Of a stretch of 64,000 bases of DNA, positions 56,678 through 64,000 are shown piece after piece. The stretch is from Mycobacterium sp. 236(2023) (lineage in GTDB: Bacteria; Actinomycetota; Actinomycetes; Mycobacteriales; Mycobacteriaceae). Position numbers and translations under genes: made by a program. A model generated the notes under the pieces. The model was given only the letters and a program-made list of their open reading frames with translations, did no database searches and was not told where the DNA came from. The stretch lies in NCBI RefSeq assembly GCF_029623955.1, contig NZ_JARSBP010000004.1, forward strand, positions 310,001 to 374,000. Direction: 5' to 3'. Position 1 is the first letter of the stretch, and each line of letters opens with the position of its first letter.

Positions 56678-58473
56678 CGCGTCACCAAGCCTCGATAGGC
56701 CGAATGCGCGTCGACGAGGGCGTCGTGGGTGCCTTCGCCCGTCACGCGGCCCTCGCTGATGAGCACGACGCGGTCGGCCGCGGCCAACAGCGCGGGGCTG
56801 CTGGTGAGCACGATCGTCGTGCGCCCGCGCGCGGATCGGAGGCCGCGCAGACCGTCGGCGATGGCCTGCTCGGTGACCGCGTCGACCGCGGTGGTCGGAT
56901 CGTGCAGGACGAGCACGTCGGGGTCTGCGGCGAGCGCGCGAGCCAGCGTCCACCGCTGCCGCTGTCCGCCGGACAGGCTCGCACCGCGTTCGACGACGGG
57001 GTGGTCGAGCCCGTCGGCGTAGAGCTCGACGACGTCGAGCGCGCACGACGCGATCAGGGCGCCGCGGACGGCATCACCGTCAGCGGATGCGCCCGAGATG
57101 GACAGATTGGAGCCCAGCGTGCCGCTGAACAGGTCGCCCTGATGGTGTTCGACGACAAGGGTGCTGCGGCGCCGTCCGTCATCGATCTCACCGATGCGTT
57201 TGCCGTTGACCAGCACCGTGCCGAGTTCGGGCGTCCGCTCGGTCCCGCTGAGCAGATCCATCAGCGCTGTCGCGTCGCGTGACTCCGCGGCGAGAACGGC
57301 GACGAACTCGCCAGGGCGAACACGCAGAGACAGGCCATCGAGGCCGGCGTGCTGGGCATCGTGCACAGCCAGGCTGCCTCGGTCCTGGTCGGGGCATCCG
57401 GATGGCGATTCGGCCCTGTGCCGGGTCGGTGCGCGCAGCACGGCTGCGACACGGTTGGCGCTCGCACGTGCCTCGGCGACGGAACTCGGGAGGATGGCGA
57501 GGACCTCGAAGGGTTCGGCAAGGAACTGGGCCAGGCCGATGACGGTGATGAGCTGGCCGAGCGTGAGGTCTCCGGTGATGGCGAAGTAGGCGGCGGCGAC
57601 GGCGACGACCATCGCGGTGAGTGCACCGGCGGCCGCGGCTGCCCCGGCATGTGCGCTCTCGATCCGGGTAGCACGCAATGTCGCGGTCAGGGAGCGGCGG
57701 CTGGCCAGCCGGTACCGGGCGGCCGCGTTGTGCTGCGCGCCGATGCCCTGCAACGGGCGGTGGCCGCTGATCAGGTCGGTCGCCAGTGCGGTGGCGCGGC
57801 CGATTTCGGCCTGCTGATCCTCCACCCTCCTGGCGATCAGCGGAGCTGTGAGCTGGAGTGCGGCCATCACGATCGGCACGCCGACGAGGACCATCAAACC
57901 CAGCGGCACATCAATGGTCAGCAGTACCGCTCCGCAAGCGATTGTCGCGACCACGGCACCGACGAGGCGCGGAATGTAGTCGAGGAGATAAGCGGTTTCA
58001 TCGGCGTCGGTTGACGAGATCGAAAGTAGTTCGCCGACCTTGTATTCCGTGCTGATACCCAGCGGGTTCAGGATCTTGCGGGACAGTTCGACGCGCAGGA
58101 GGTGCCCTTCCTGGGCAATCGCGGCCATCAGCAGGCGTGCACCGAAGCGGTAGACGACCGTGAGCACGACGAACAACGCCGCCAGGACGGCGATCCAGGT
58201 GAGGATCGCCGGAACCGAGCCGGTGGCAACGGCGCGATCGACGATGATGCCGATCAGTACCGGCACCGATACCTCGCACAGTTGGTGGACGGCTATCAGC
58301 GCCGAGCCGGAACTCAGCTGCCGCCAGTGACGGGTGATCGCGCGGCGCAGCACACCGACGCCGCTCCAATTGACATCAGCGTCAGTGCCATTGGCGCTCA
58401 AGTCTGCGAAAGTGCGTCGGCGCTCGTGCGATCCATCTGTTCCCGCAGTGAGCGCGGACGCATGTCGGTCCAC
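56674..58473 (-). CDS. ABC exporter half, degenerate NBD (ExiT-like, N-terminal half)
   Basis: A half-transporter of 599 residues from GTG 58473 (or 575 from TTG 58401, which overlaps the mbtH stop as TTGA; neither start has a well-spaced SD). Six-helix membrane domain, then an NBD whose Walker A reads AAESRDAT (no Gly-Lys), Walker B ends HDP instead of DEP, and the switch His is Ser (TSSP), while the signature LSGGQRQR is normal. It cannot hydrolyse ATP by itself but completes the partner's site. Exports the finished siderophore, by context. Confidence 0.85.
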   Translation of the reverse strand: MDRHASALTAGTDGSHERRRTFADLSANGTDADVNWSGVGVLRRAITRHWRQLSSGSALIAVHQLCEVSVPVLIGIIVDRAVATGSVPAILTWIAVLAALFVVLTVVYRFGARLLMAAIAQEGHLLRVELSRKILNPLGISTEYKVGELLSISSTDADETAYLLDYIPRLVGAVVATIACGAVLLTIDVPLGLMVLVGVPIVMAALQLTAPLIARRVEDQQAEIGRATALATDLISGHRPLQGIGAQHNAAARYRLASRRSLTATLRATRIESAHAGAAAAAGALTAMVVAVAAAYFAITGDLTLGQLITVIGLAQFLAEPFEVLAILPSSVAEARASANRVAAVLRAPTRHRAESPSGCPDQDRGSLAVHDAQHAGLDGLSLRVRPGEFVAVLAAESRDATALMDLLSGTERTPELGTVLVNGKRIGEIDDGRRRSTLVVEHHQGDLFSGTLGSNLSISGASADGDAVRGALIASCALDVVELYADGLDHPVVERGASLSGGQRQRWTLARALAADPDVLVLHDPTTAVDAVTEQAIADGLRGLRSARGRTTIVLTSSPALLAAADRVVLISEGRVTGEGTHDALVDAHSAYRGLVTR

Positions 58474-58646
58474 TGCTCCTCGACGAAACGCAATGCGCTG
58501 TCTCGATCTGTTCCGTCAGGACCACCGAATGCTGTTTGCCATCCCGTCGGCACTTCGGCGAATGTCGGCCACAGAGAGTACTGTTCCTCGCCGTTTACCA
58601 GCACCAAGAAGCGGCCGTCCTGATCGTCAAAAGGATTGCTGGACAA
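58398..58646 (-). CDS. mbtH: MbtH-like protein
   Basis: An 82-residue protein that binds and activates A domains of NRPSs. It contains NPFDDQDGRFLVLVNGEEQYSLWP, VPTGW and SLREQMD, the full family pattern including the Trp and Pro positions. The start is TTG 58646 with GGGAGGAAAG just upstream. First gene of the mbtH-exporter-NRPS operon; its promoter lies in the spacer with fxbA. Confidence 0.93.
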   Translation of the reverse strand: MSSNPFDDQDGRFLVLVNGEEQYSLWPTFAEVPTGWQTAFGGPDGTDRDSALRFVEEQWTDMRPRSLREQMDRTSADALSQT

Positions 58647-58732
58647 AACTTTCCTCCCGTACGTCGGGGCCCCGTCAAGGTCGCGTGACGTGAGTTATGT
58701 TGGGGCCCGCCACGACCGGAAGGCATGCTATC

Positions 58733-58751
58733 AAAGGGAAGGCTAACCACA
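58733..58751. promoter_or_regulatory. IdeR iron box between mbtH and fxbA
   Basis: AAAGGGAAGGCTAACCACA matches 15 of 19 consensus positions (AGG..AAGGCTAACC). It is placed to control both divergent operons: 30 bp before the fxbA start and 87 bp before the mbtH start. A minus-strand TAGCAT (58725-58730) is a possible -10 for mbtH. Confidence 0.72.
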
Positions 58752-58780
58752 GGGGGCTAGCCCGAACCTGGGAGGTTGCT

Positions 58781-59725
58781 GTGCGAGTGGTGATGTTCGG
58801 TTACCAAACGTGGGGACATCGAACGCTTCAGGCTCTGCTGAAGTCTCGTCATGAGGTATGCCTCGTTGTCACACACCCCACGAGTGAGCATGTATACGAA
58901 TCGATTTGGGCCGATTCGGTGGAAGACCTGGCGCGCGAGGAGAACATCGAGGTGTTTCTCGCCAAGCGGCCCACACCCGAATTGGCCGACCGGGTGGCCG
59001 CTTTGGCGCCCGACGTGATGGTCGCCAACAACTGGCGCACCAAACTGCCGAAGGACCTTTTCGGCATTCCGCGTTATGGCACTGTGAATCTGCATGATTC
59101 GCTTCTGCCGAAGTTCACCGGGTTTTCACCCGTGATCTGGTCGTTGATCAGCGGTGCGAGCCACACGGGGCTGACCGCGCATCTGATGGACGACGAACTC
59201 GACACCGGCGCGGTGCTGGTGCAGCGTGCCGTGGAGATCACGCCGGAAAGTACCGGTACCAGCTTGGTTTTCGACACGCTGGATCTGGTTCCCGACGTGC
59301 TGGAAGAAGCGCTGGACGGGCTCGAGTTCGGCACCGCTGAACCGGTGGCCCAGGACCTCGCGGAGCGGACGTTCTTCCATAAGCGTTCCGACGGTGACAG
59401 CCTGGTGAACTGGGACTGGCCGGCTGCCGACATCGACCGGTTCGTCAGGGCGCTGTCGGATCCGTATCCGAACGCTTACACCTACTTCCGCGGAGAGAAG
59501 CTACGCCTGATCAAAGCCCATGTTTCGGAATGCTGTTATGGGGGTACACCCGGGCGCGTCTTCATCGAGGAAGGCGGTGGCATGGTGATCGTCGCGGGCG
59601 CGGACGCCTACCGCGGCCAGTCCCGCGGATTGGTGCTCGACGTGGTGCGCACCGAGGACGGCATCGACCGCCCAGCCATGGACTACTTCGGTCGTGGAGG
59701 CGGCTATCTCACCGCCGCGCCGTGA
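58781..59725 (+). CDS. fxbA: hydroxyornithine N5-formyltransferase FxbA
   Basis: A 314-residue enzyme of the formyl-tetrahydrofolate (GART/Fmt) fold that formylates N5-hydroxy-ornithine to fhOrn. MVANNWRTKLP, LHDSLLPKFTGFSPVIWSL with the catalytic His, and MDDELDTGAVLV with the Asp are visible, followed by a C-terminal Fmt-like domain (FFHKRSDGDS). The start is GTG 58781 with GGGAGG five bases upstream; the open frame to 58697 is longer but lacks similarity and would cover the iron box. It provides module 1. Its 3' end overlaps the uptake ATPase gene by 17 bp, convergent. Confidence 0.93.
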   Translation: MRVVMFGYQTWGHRTLQALLKSRHEVCLVVTHPTSEHVYESIWADSVEDLAREENIEVFLAKRPTPELADRVAALAPDVMVANNWRTKLPKDLFGIPRYGTVNLHDSLLPKFTGFSPVIWSLISGASHTGLTAHLMDDELDTGAVLVQRAVEITPESTGTSLVFDTLDLVPDVLEEALDGLEFGTAEPVAQDLAERTFFHKRSDGDSLVNWDWPAADIDRFVRALSDPYPNAYTYFRGEKLRLIKAHVSECCYGGTPGRVFIEEGGGMVIVAGADAYRGQSRGLVLDVVRTEDGIDRPAMDYFGRGGGYLTAAP

Positions 59726-60518
59726 GGTGCGGTGAGGCGCGTGGAACGATCAGCGGGGTGCCGGTCTCGGGGTCGTCGATGATCTGGCATTGCAGGCCGT
59801 AAACGCTGTTCACCAGGTCGGCTGTGATCACCGTGGCCGGATCACCCTGGGCCACAATGCTTCCTGCCTTCATGACGACGATCTCATCGGCATAGCGGCA
59901 GGCGTGGTTGAGATCGTGGAGCACAGCCACGACAGTGTGGTGGCGCTCCCTGTTGAGCATCGCGAACAGGTCGAGCAACTCCACCTGATGGGCGATGTCG
60001 AGATACGTGGTGGGTTCGTCGAGCAGCAACAGCGGAGTCTGCTGGGCGAGCACCATCGCCACCCAGACCCGTTGGCGCTGACCGCCGGAGAGTTCGTCGA
60101 CGAGGCGTCCCGCCAGCTCGGTGACGCCGGTACAGCGCATCGCCTCGGCGACGGCGGCCTCGTCCTCGGTGGACCACTGGCGCAACAGCTTCTGATGCGG
60201 GAAACGGCCGCGCGAGATCAGGTCCGCGACGCTGATGCCCTCCGGAGCGATCGACGTCTGAGGTAGCAGGCCGAGCCGCCGCGCCACCTCTTTGGTGTGC
60301 ATCGTCGCGATATCGGTGCCGTCCAGGATGACCTGCCCGGCAGCAGGTTTCAGTAACCGGGCGAGCCCGCGAAGAAGCGTCGACTTGCCGCACGCGTTGG
60401 GGCCGACGATCACGGTGATCTTCTCTTCGGCGATGTCGACGGACAGATCCCTGACGATCGTCGTCTCGTCGTAGCCGATGGACAGCTCCGACGCCTGCAG
60501 TCTGGTGTTGGTATTCAT
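59709..60518 (-). CDS. fxuB: ferric siderophore ABC transporter ATPase (FepC-like)
   Basis: A 269-residue ATPase with Walker A GPNACGKST (residues 39-47), signature LSGGQRQR, Walker B LLLLDEP and switch His VLHDLNHA, all intact. Last gene of the reductase-permease-permease-ATPase operon. It overlaps the preceding permease (ATGA). M. smegmatis named the FepC homologue fxuB; symbol by recall. Confidence 0.9.
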   Translation of the reverse strand: MNTNTRLQASELSIGYDETTIVRDLSVDIAEEKITVIVGPNACGKSTLLRGLARLLKPAAGQVILDGTDIATMHTKEVARRLGLLPQTSIAPEGISVADLISRGRFPHQKLLRQWSTEDEAAVAEAMRCTGVTELAGRLVDELSGGQRQRVWVAMVLAQQTPLLLLDEPTTYLDIAHQVELLDLFAMLNRERHHTVVAVLHDLNHACRYADEIVVMKAGSIVAQGDPATVITADLVNSVYGLQCQIIDDPETGTPLIVPRASPHLTARR

Positions 60519-61567
60519 CTCCGCCGAGCCTGGGTGATCAGTAGGTACACGAGATAGCTGCCGCCCAGTGACACGGTCACCGGGCCGACAGGAATTGCGT
60601 TGTCGCCGAACAGTCTCTGGGCGATGACGTCACAGACGAGAAGCAGCACGGCGCCCATCGCGGCCGCAGGCACCAGTGCAACGCCTGGGCTCGCGGTCAG
60701 CCGGCGGGCCAGCTGAGGCGCCGCGAGCGCGATGAACGCGATCGGTCCGGCGGCGGCGCAGGCGAGCGCGACTAGGCCGACACCGACCACCAGATAGCCG
60801 AGCCGAGCACGGTCGGGATGCACGCCGAGGGCGCCGGCCGCGTCGTCGCCGAGCTGCAGGACCGGCAATTGCGGGCCCAGTACGAGCAGGGCGGCCAGGA
60901 GCACCGCGAGGCAGACCGTCATCGGAACCACCTGCGCCCACGTCATGCCGGACAGCGAACCCTGTTGCCACACAGCGGCGGTGACTGCGGTGTTGTGGTC
61001 GAGTTTGATGACGATCCACTGGTTGACGGAGTTGAGGACCGCGCTGACGGCGATGCCCACGACGATGAGGCGGTACCCGGCGAGCCCGTTGCGGTAGGAC
61101 AGTGCGTAGACCAGGATCGCGGTCGCCAGCCCGCCGGCCAGAGCGCCGCCCGCGACCGCGTAGTAGCCGCTGCCGACGGTCACCATGACCGCCAGAGCTC
61201 CGGTATAGGCGCCGGCGTTGATCCCGATGATGTCGGGACTGCCCAGCGGATTACGGGTAAGTGCCTGGAAGATGGCCCCCGACACCCCGAACGCCGCGCC
61301 GACGAGCAACGCCATCAGCATCCTGGGCATACGCCATTCGAGGACCACCACCCGGTCGAACGAACTGTTGGTACCGACCAGCACACCGAGGACATCCGCG
61401 GGCGCTACGTGGTACTTGCCGAAACCTATTGCCACAATGGCTAGTACGAGGGCGCCGACCACCATGGCCGTCACCGCGATGACGGCCCGCCACGATGCGC
61501 GCACCGCGACCGAGCCGACGCGCACGACGCATTGCCGCTGACCGAATTGCACGGGAGTCGTGGTCAT
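60515..61567 (-). CDS. fxuA: ferric siderophore FecCD permease (FepG-like)
   Basis: A 350-residue inner-membrane permease with about ten hydrophobic segments. FQALTRNPLGSPDIIGINAGAYTGA is the FecCD signature and the ATPase-contact stretch LGVHPDRARLG is present. ATGA overlaps on both sides. Forms the channel with the next permease. FepG/FepD assignment rests on gene order. Confidence 0.88.
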   Translation of the reverse strand: MTTTPVQFGQRQCVVRVGSVAVRASWRAVIAVTAMVVGALVLAIVAIGFGKYHVAPADVLGVLVGTNSSFDRVVVLEWRMPRMLMALLVGAAFGVSGAIFQALTRNPLGSPDIIGINAGAYTGALAVMVTVGSGYYAVAGGALAGGLATAILVYALSYRNGLAGYRLIVVGIAVSAVLNSVNQWIVIKLDHNTAVTAAVWQQGSLSGMTWAQVVPMTVCLAVLLAALLVLGPQLPVLQLGDDAAGALGVHPDRARLGYLVVGVGLVALACAAAGPIAFIALAAPQLARRLTASPGVALVPAAAMGAVLLLVCDVIAQRLFGDNAIPVGPVTVSLGGSYLVYLLITQARRR

Positions 61568-62643
61568 GTGCGATCGGCTCCCCGCTTGCGGATCAGCCAG
61601 ACCAGTACCGGTGCGCCGATGAACGCGGTGACGATTCCGGCGGGTAGTTCGGAGGGCCGGATCACCACGCGTCCGACGATGTCAGCCGCCAGCAACAGCG
61701 CCGGTGCGGCGACCACGGCGTAGGCGAGGATCCAGCGCCAGTCCGGCCCGGTGAACCGTCGCACCGCGTGCGGCACCATCAGGCCGACGAACCCGATCGG
61801 CCCCGCGCCCGCCGTCGCGGCTCCGGCGAGCAGGGTGACACCGACCAGGCTGAGGACCTGCGTGCGAACGACATTGCCGCCGAGGCTTTTCGCGAGCTCG
61901 TCACCGAAGGCGGTGATGTTGAGTGAGCGCGACACCACAAGGCACAGGATCGCGCCGACCGCGATGAACGGGCTGATCGCCAGCGCCACGTCGAGGGGAC
62001 GGCCGTCGAGGGCTCCGGAGTCCCAGAACCGCATGTTGTCGAAGGCTCGCGGATAACGCAGGCGCACGGCGAAGCCGATGCCCTCAAGCACGGCGCCCAC
62101 CGCGACACCAGCCAGCAGGACCCGCACCGGGGTTGCGGTGGCGCGCCCCGACATCCCGACGAAGTACACGATGACCATGGCGAACAGGGCGCCGGCGAAC
62201 GCAAACCAGATGTAGGCCCAGATGCCGTTGAGCCCGAGGAAAGCGATCGCACTGACGACGAACAGCGAAGCGCCGGAGTTGATTCCGAGTATCTCCGAGT
62301 CGGCGAGCGGATTGCGCCCGACCGCCTGGATGAGAGTGCCGGACAGTCCCAGTGCGAGGCCGACGAGCAGGCCGAGGATTGTCCGGGGAATGCGCAGGTC
62401 GTGGACGATCCACTCATTGCCGATGTCGCGGTAGTCGGTGACGGCGGTCCAGACGGTGGACAGCGAGACGTTCTCGGTGCCGATCGCCAGGCTCGCCACG
62501 CACATGACGCCCAGCAGCGCTGTCGCGACGACAAGGCCGACCACCTTGCCGCGCTGCGTCGGATACCGCGACGCAGCCTCGGGCGTGGGGGAGAGCGGGG
62601 CGTGTGTGGTCACAGCGTCAGAGGCCGATCCGCTCACAGGCAT
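61564..62643 (-). CDS. fxuC: ferric siderophore FecCD permease (FepD-like)
   Basis: A 359-residue permease with about ten hydrophobic segments: IQAVGRNPLADSEILGINSGASL and GPIGFVGLMVPHAVR are family marks. Start ATG 62643 (GAGGA eight bases upstream), inside the 3' end of the reductase gene by 26 bp; the longer frame to 62673 is less likely. Works with the previous permease as a heterodimer. Confidence 0.88.
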   Translation of the reverse strand: MPVSGSASDAVTTHAPLSPTPEAASRYPTQRGKVVGLVVATALLGVMCVASLAIGTENVSLSTVWTAVTDYRDIGNEWIVHDLRIPRTILGLLVGLALGLSGTLIQAVGRNPLADSEILGINSGASLFVVSAIAFLGLNGIWAYIWFAFAGALFAMVIVYFVGMSGRATATPVRVLLAGVAVGAVLEGIGFAVRLRYPRAFDNMRFWDSGALDGRPLDVALAISPFIAVGAILCLVVSRSLNITAFGDELAKSLGGNVVRTQVLSLVGVTLLAGAATAGAGPIGFVGLMVPHAVRRFTGPDWRWILAYAVVAAPALLLAADIVGRVVIRPSELPAGIVTAFIGAPVLVWLIRKRGADRT

Positions 62644-63430
62644 CGTCGAATTCCTCGAAGGCCACCTTGTCACCCTTGCCGTCGGTCAGCGCCCGCTCGT
62701 AGATCGGCAGGACCTTGTCCTCGACCTCGGCGAACCGCGCATCCCAGGTCTCGGAGTCGACGCGCCAGTATCCGGTGATGTCGTATTGGTCGATGGTCCA
62801 GCCGAGACCGCGGAGGTACTTGCGCACCGTCCGGGATTCGGCAGCCTCACCGGCGAACCAGCAGTATCCGCGGCCTTCCGGCATGTCGAGTTCGCGGATA
62901 GCTTGAGCGAGATTGCTTGGTGCATAACCATTTCCCGTGCTGATACTCGAAATCACGGTCAGGCCGGACCGGTGTGGGAGGTAGGCGAGATCGTCGGACC
63001 CCGCGACTTCGATGATCAGCGTCGCCGGGATGTGGTTCGGCAACTCCTCGATGATGCGGGCCGCTGCGGGTAACCCTGAAAGGTCGCTGACAATCAGCTG
63101 CCAGTCCGTGTCTGGAGGCGGCCGGTACCAGGATCGTGCGTGGTCCAGCACGACGCGCTCGCCTGTGGTCGCCGACGAGGCCCACTCGGTTCCTGGTCCG
63201 CGAGAATGCAATACGACATCGAGGGTGATGCGTGCGCCGTCGTGGTGACGCACCGAGTAGTTGCGGCCCTCGCCGTCGGGGTGGTCGTCAGCGGAGAAAT
63301 AGACAGCGACCGCGGAATCACCAGCGCATTTGACGTCGAGAGCCGCGGCGTCGTCGATCTGCAGCACGATGCGTTGCAGGCGAATGCTCAGCTGGGCGGT
63401 CTCGACGACTGAGGCATACGAGAACGACAC
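62618..63430 (-). CDS. siderophore-interacting protein (ViuB-like ferric reductase)
   Basis: A 270-residue SIP-family flavoprotein that reduces imported ferric siderophore to release iron. RNYSVRHHDG binds FAD; the second domain with SDLSGLPAAARIIEELP and CWFAGEAAESRTVRKYL is the NAD(P)H-facing part. The start is GTG 63430, immediately next to an iron box; TAGCCT seven bases before the GTG suggests a leaderless transcript. First gene of the uptake operon. Confidence 0.88.
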   Translation of the reverse strand: MSFSYASVVETAQLSIRLQRIVLQIDDAAALDVKCAGDSAVAVYFSADDHPDGEGRNYSVRHHDGARITLDVVLHSRGPGTEWASSATTGERVVLDHARSWYRPPPDTDWQLIVSDLSGLPAAARIIEELPNHIPATLIIEVAGSDDLAYLPHRSGLTVISSISTGNGYAPSNLAQAIRELDMPEGRGYCWFAGEAAESRTVRKYLRGLGWTIDQYDITGYWRVDSETWDARFAEVEDKVLPIYERALTDGKGDKVAFEEFDDACERIGL

Positions 63431-63449
63431 CTAGGTGAGGCTAGCTTAA
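63431..63449. promoter_or_regulatory. IdeR iron box at the SIP start
   Basis: CTAGGTGAGGCTAGCTTAA (15 of 19 positions) abuts the GTG of the reductase. On the minus strand it contains TAGCCT, a TANNNT -10, seven bases before the start codon, so operator, promoter and start would be stacked. Confidence 0.7.
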
Positions 63450-63754
63450 ATACACCCGCTGACGGAGATCCGCCTTCCGACGTTGGCGCACACGCTCACA
63501 TTCGGTGGCGGGGGAGGCGGAGGTGGCGGCGGGGGAGCCGCGTTGTAATCCTCGGGCAGCGGTGCGTACGCCGCGGGCGGGGGAACCCAGGGCGCGATCG
63601 CGTCGGCGACGTTGCCGCAGGCGTTGACCGAGACATGGCGTCCGCCGACCGAGCCGCAGACGTCAGCCGAAGCCTCGGGCGTCTGTGGAAACAGCGCCAG
63701 ACCGAGCGTCACCAGGGCCAACCCGGTCGGCGCAACCACTCGTGCAGTCCACAC
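63446..63754 (-). CDS. small secreted Cys/Pro-rich protein
   Basis: A 102-residue protein with a signal peptide (hydrophobic TGLALVTLGLALFP, probable cleavage near ASA-DV). Two similar Cys-containing blocks, VCGSVGGRHVSVNACG and VCANVGRRISVSGC, flank a run of about eleven prolines. Related small secreted proteins occur in mycobacteria without known function. Its stop codon lies inside the iron box of the next gene, so read-through is possible. Confidence 0.68.
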   Translation of the reverse strand: MWTARVVAPTGLALVTLGLALFPQTPEASADVCGSVGGRHVSVNACGNVADAIAPWVPPPAAYAPLPEDYNAAPPPPPPPPPPPNVSVCANVGRRISVSGCI

Positions 63755-63820
63755 ATCGGGGATGGTACGCCTTTGGCGCTCCGCTGGTCAGGAGGTTGCG
63801 GTCGGCCACATGCCCGGCCG

Positions 63821-64000
63821 TCAGGCCACCTGGTTGTCCGGTGGTGCGGGGCCGCCGGGTTCGCCAGGGTCGTCGACGGGGTGTGGGCCTTCGGCTTCGG
63901 GGTCGTTGTCGGATCTTGCCACTGCGCCGGTGTCTGCTACTGGCGCCGAATGCTGTTCGGGTTCAGTGTCTTCGGGGCGCAGGAGGCGTTCGGGAACGTG
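63821..64000 (-). CDS. C-terminal tail of a CDS entering from the right
   Basis: An open minus-strand frame of 59 codons runs from the window edge to TGA at 63821-63823. It is acidic and rich in Pro, Glu, Asp and Gly (RPEDTEPEQHS, DNDPEAEGPHP), as in disordered tails. No domain is visible, so the protein cannot be named. Confidence 0.45.
   Translation of the reverse strand, partial: HVPERLLRPEDTEPEQHSAPVADTGAVARSDNDPEAEGPHPVDDPGEPGGPAPPDNQVA

Noticed and set aside
63500..63545. Proline-codon run as a regulatory repeat
   Set aside because: It is the coding sequence of the polyproline stretch in the small secreted protein.

Overview
The window is high-GC actinobacterial DNA, almost fully coding, with many GTG/TTG starts, ATGA-type gene overlaps, alanine/arginine-rich proteins, IdeR-type iron boxes and mycobacterial families (DUF4333 lipoprotein, F420/DDN-type oxidoreductase, SCO6745 family). 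It is best read as a fast-growing Mycobacterium (Mycolicibacterium) chromosome. I see no rRNA, tRNA, IS element, phage or CRISPR array.

Left part (1-30 kb), mostly housekeeping and accessory metabolism: the end of an alpha/beta-hydrolase; a lipoprotein; an alkanesulfonate uptake and desulfonation operon (ssuCBAD, 1.4-5.0 kb); secreted and membrane proteins; a type-B carboxylesterase next to a copper amine oxidase (6.4-9.9 kb); YnfA, SCO6745-family, DUF4333 and DoxX-like proteins; a metallo-hydrolase, LysR regulator, enoyl-CoA hydratase and kinase-like protein; an EamA exporter and DDN-like protein; a polyamine ABC operon (potADBC, 18.2-22.3 kb, minus strand); an MFS pump; a P1 peptidase divergent from an NCS1 permease; TspO, PsiE-like and thioesterase proteins.

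Right part (29.2-63.4 kb) is one iron-regulated siderophore locus of the exochelin (fxb/fxu) type. Precursor supply: an ornithine N5-hydroxylase overlapping a second-type panD (beta-alanine), and a formyltransferase (FxbA). Assembly: a single 7,550-residue, six-module NRPS plus MbtH. Export: a two-gene ABC exporter with complementary broken ATP sites. Uptake: a lipoprotein receptor, two FecCD permeases, an ATPase and a siderophore-interacting reductase. Specificity residues that I read by hand give formyl-hydroxy-Orn (D), beta-Ala, hydroxy-Orn (D), Thr (D-allo), hydroxy-Orn (L), then an unassigned sixth residue. The first five match exochelin MS in order and stereochemistry. Four candidate iron boxes lie at every outward-facing start of the locus.

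The most interesting points are the sixth module beyond the known pentapeptide, the fusion of the whole line into one polypeptide, the dedicated panD copy, and the asymmetric exporter.
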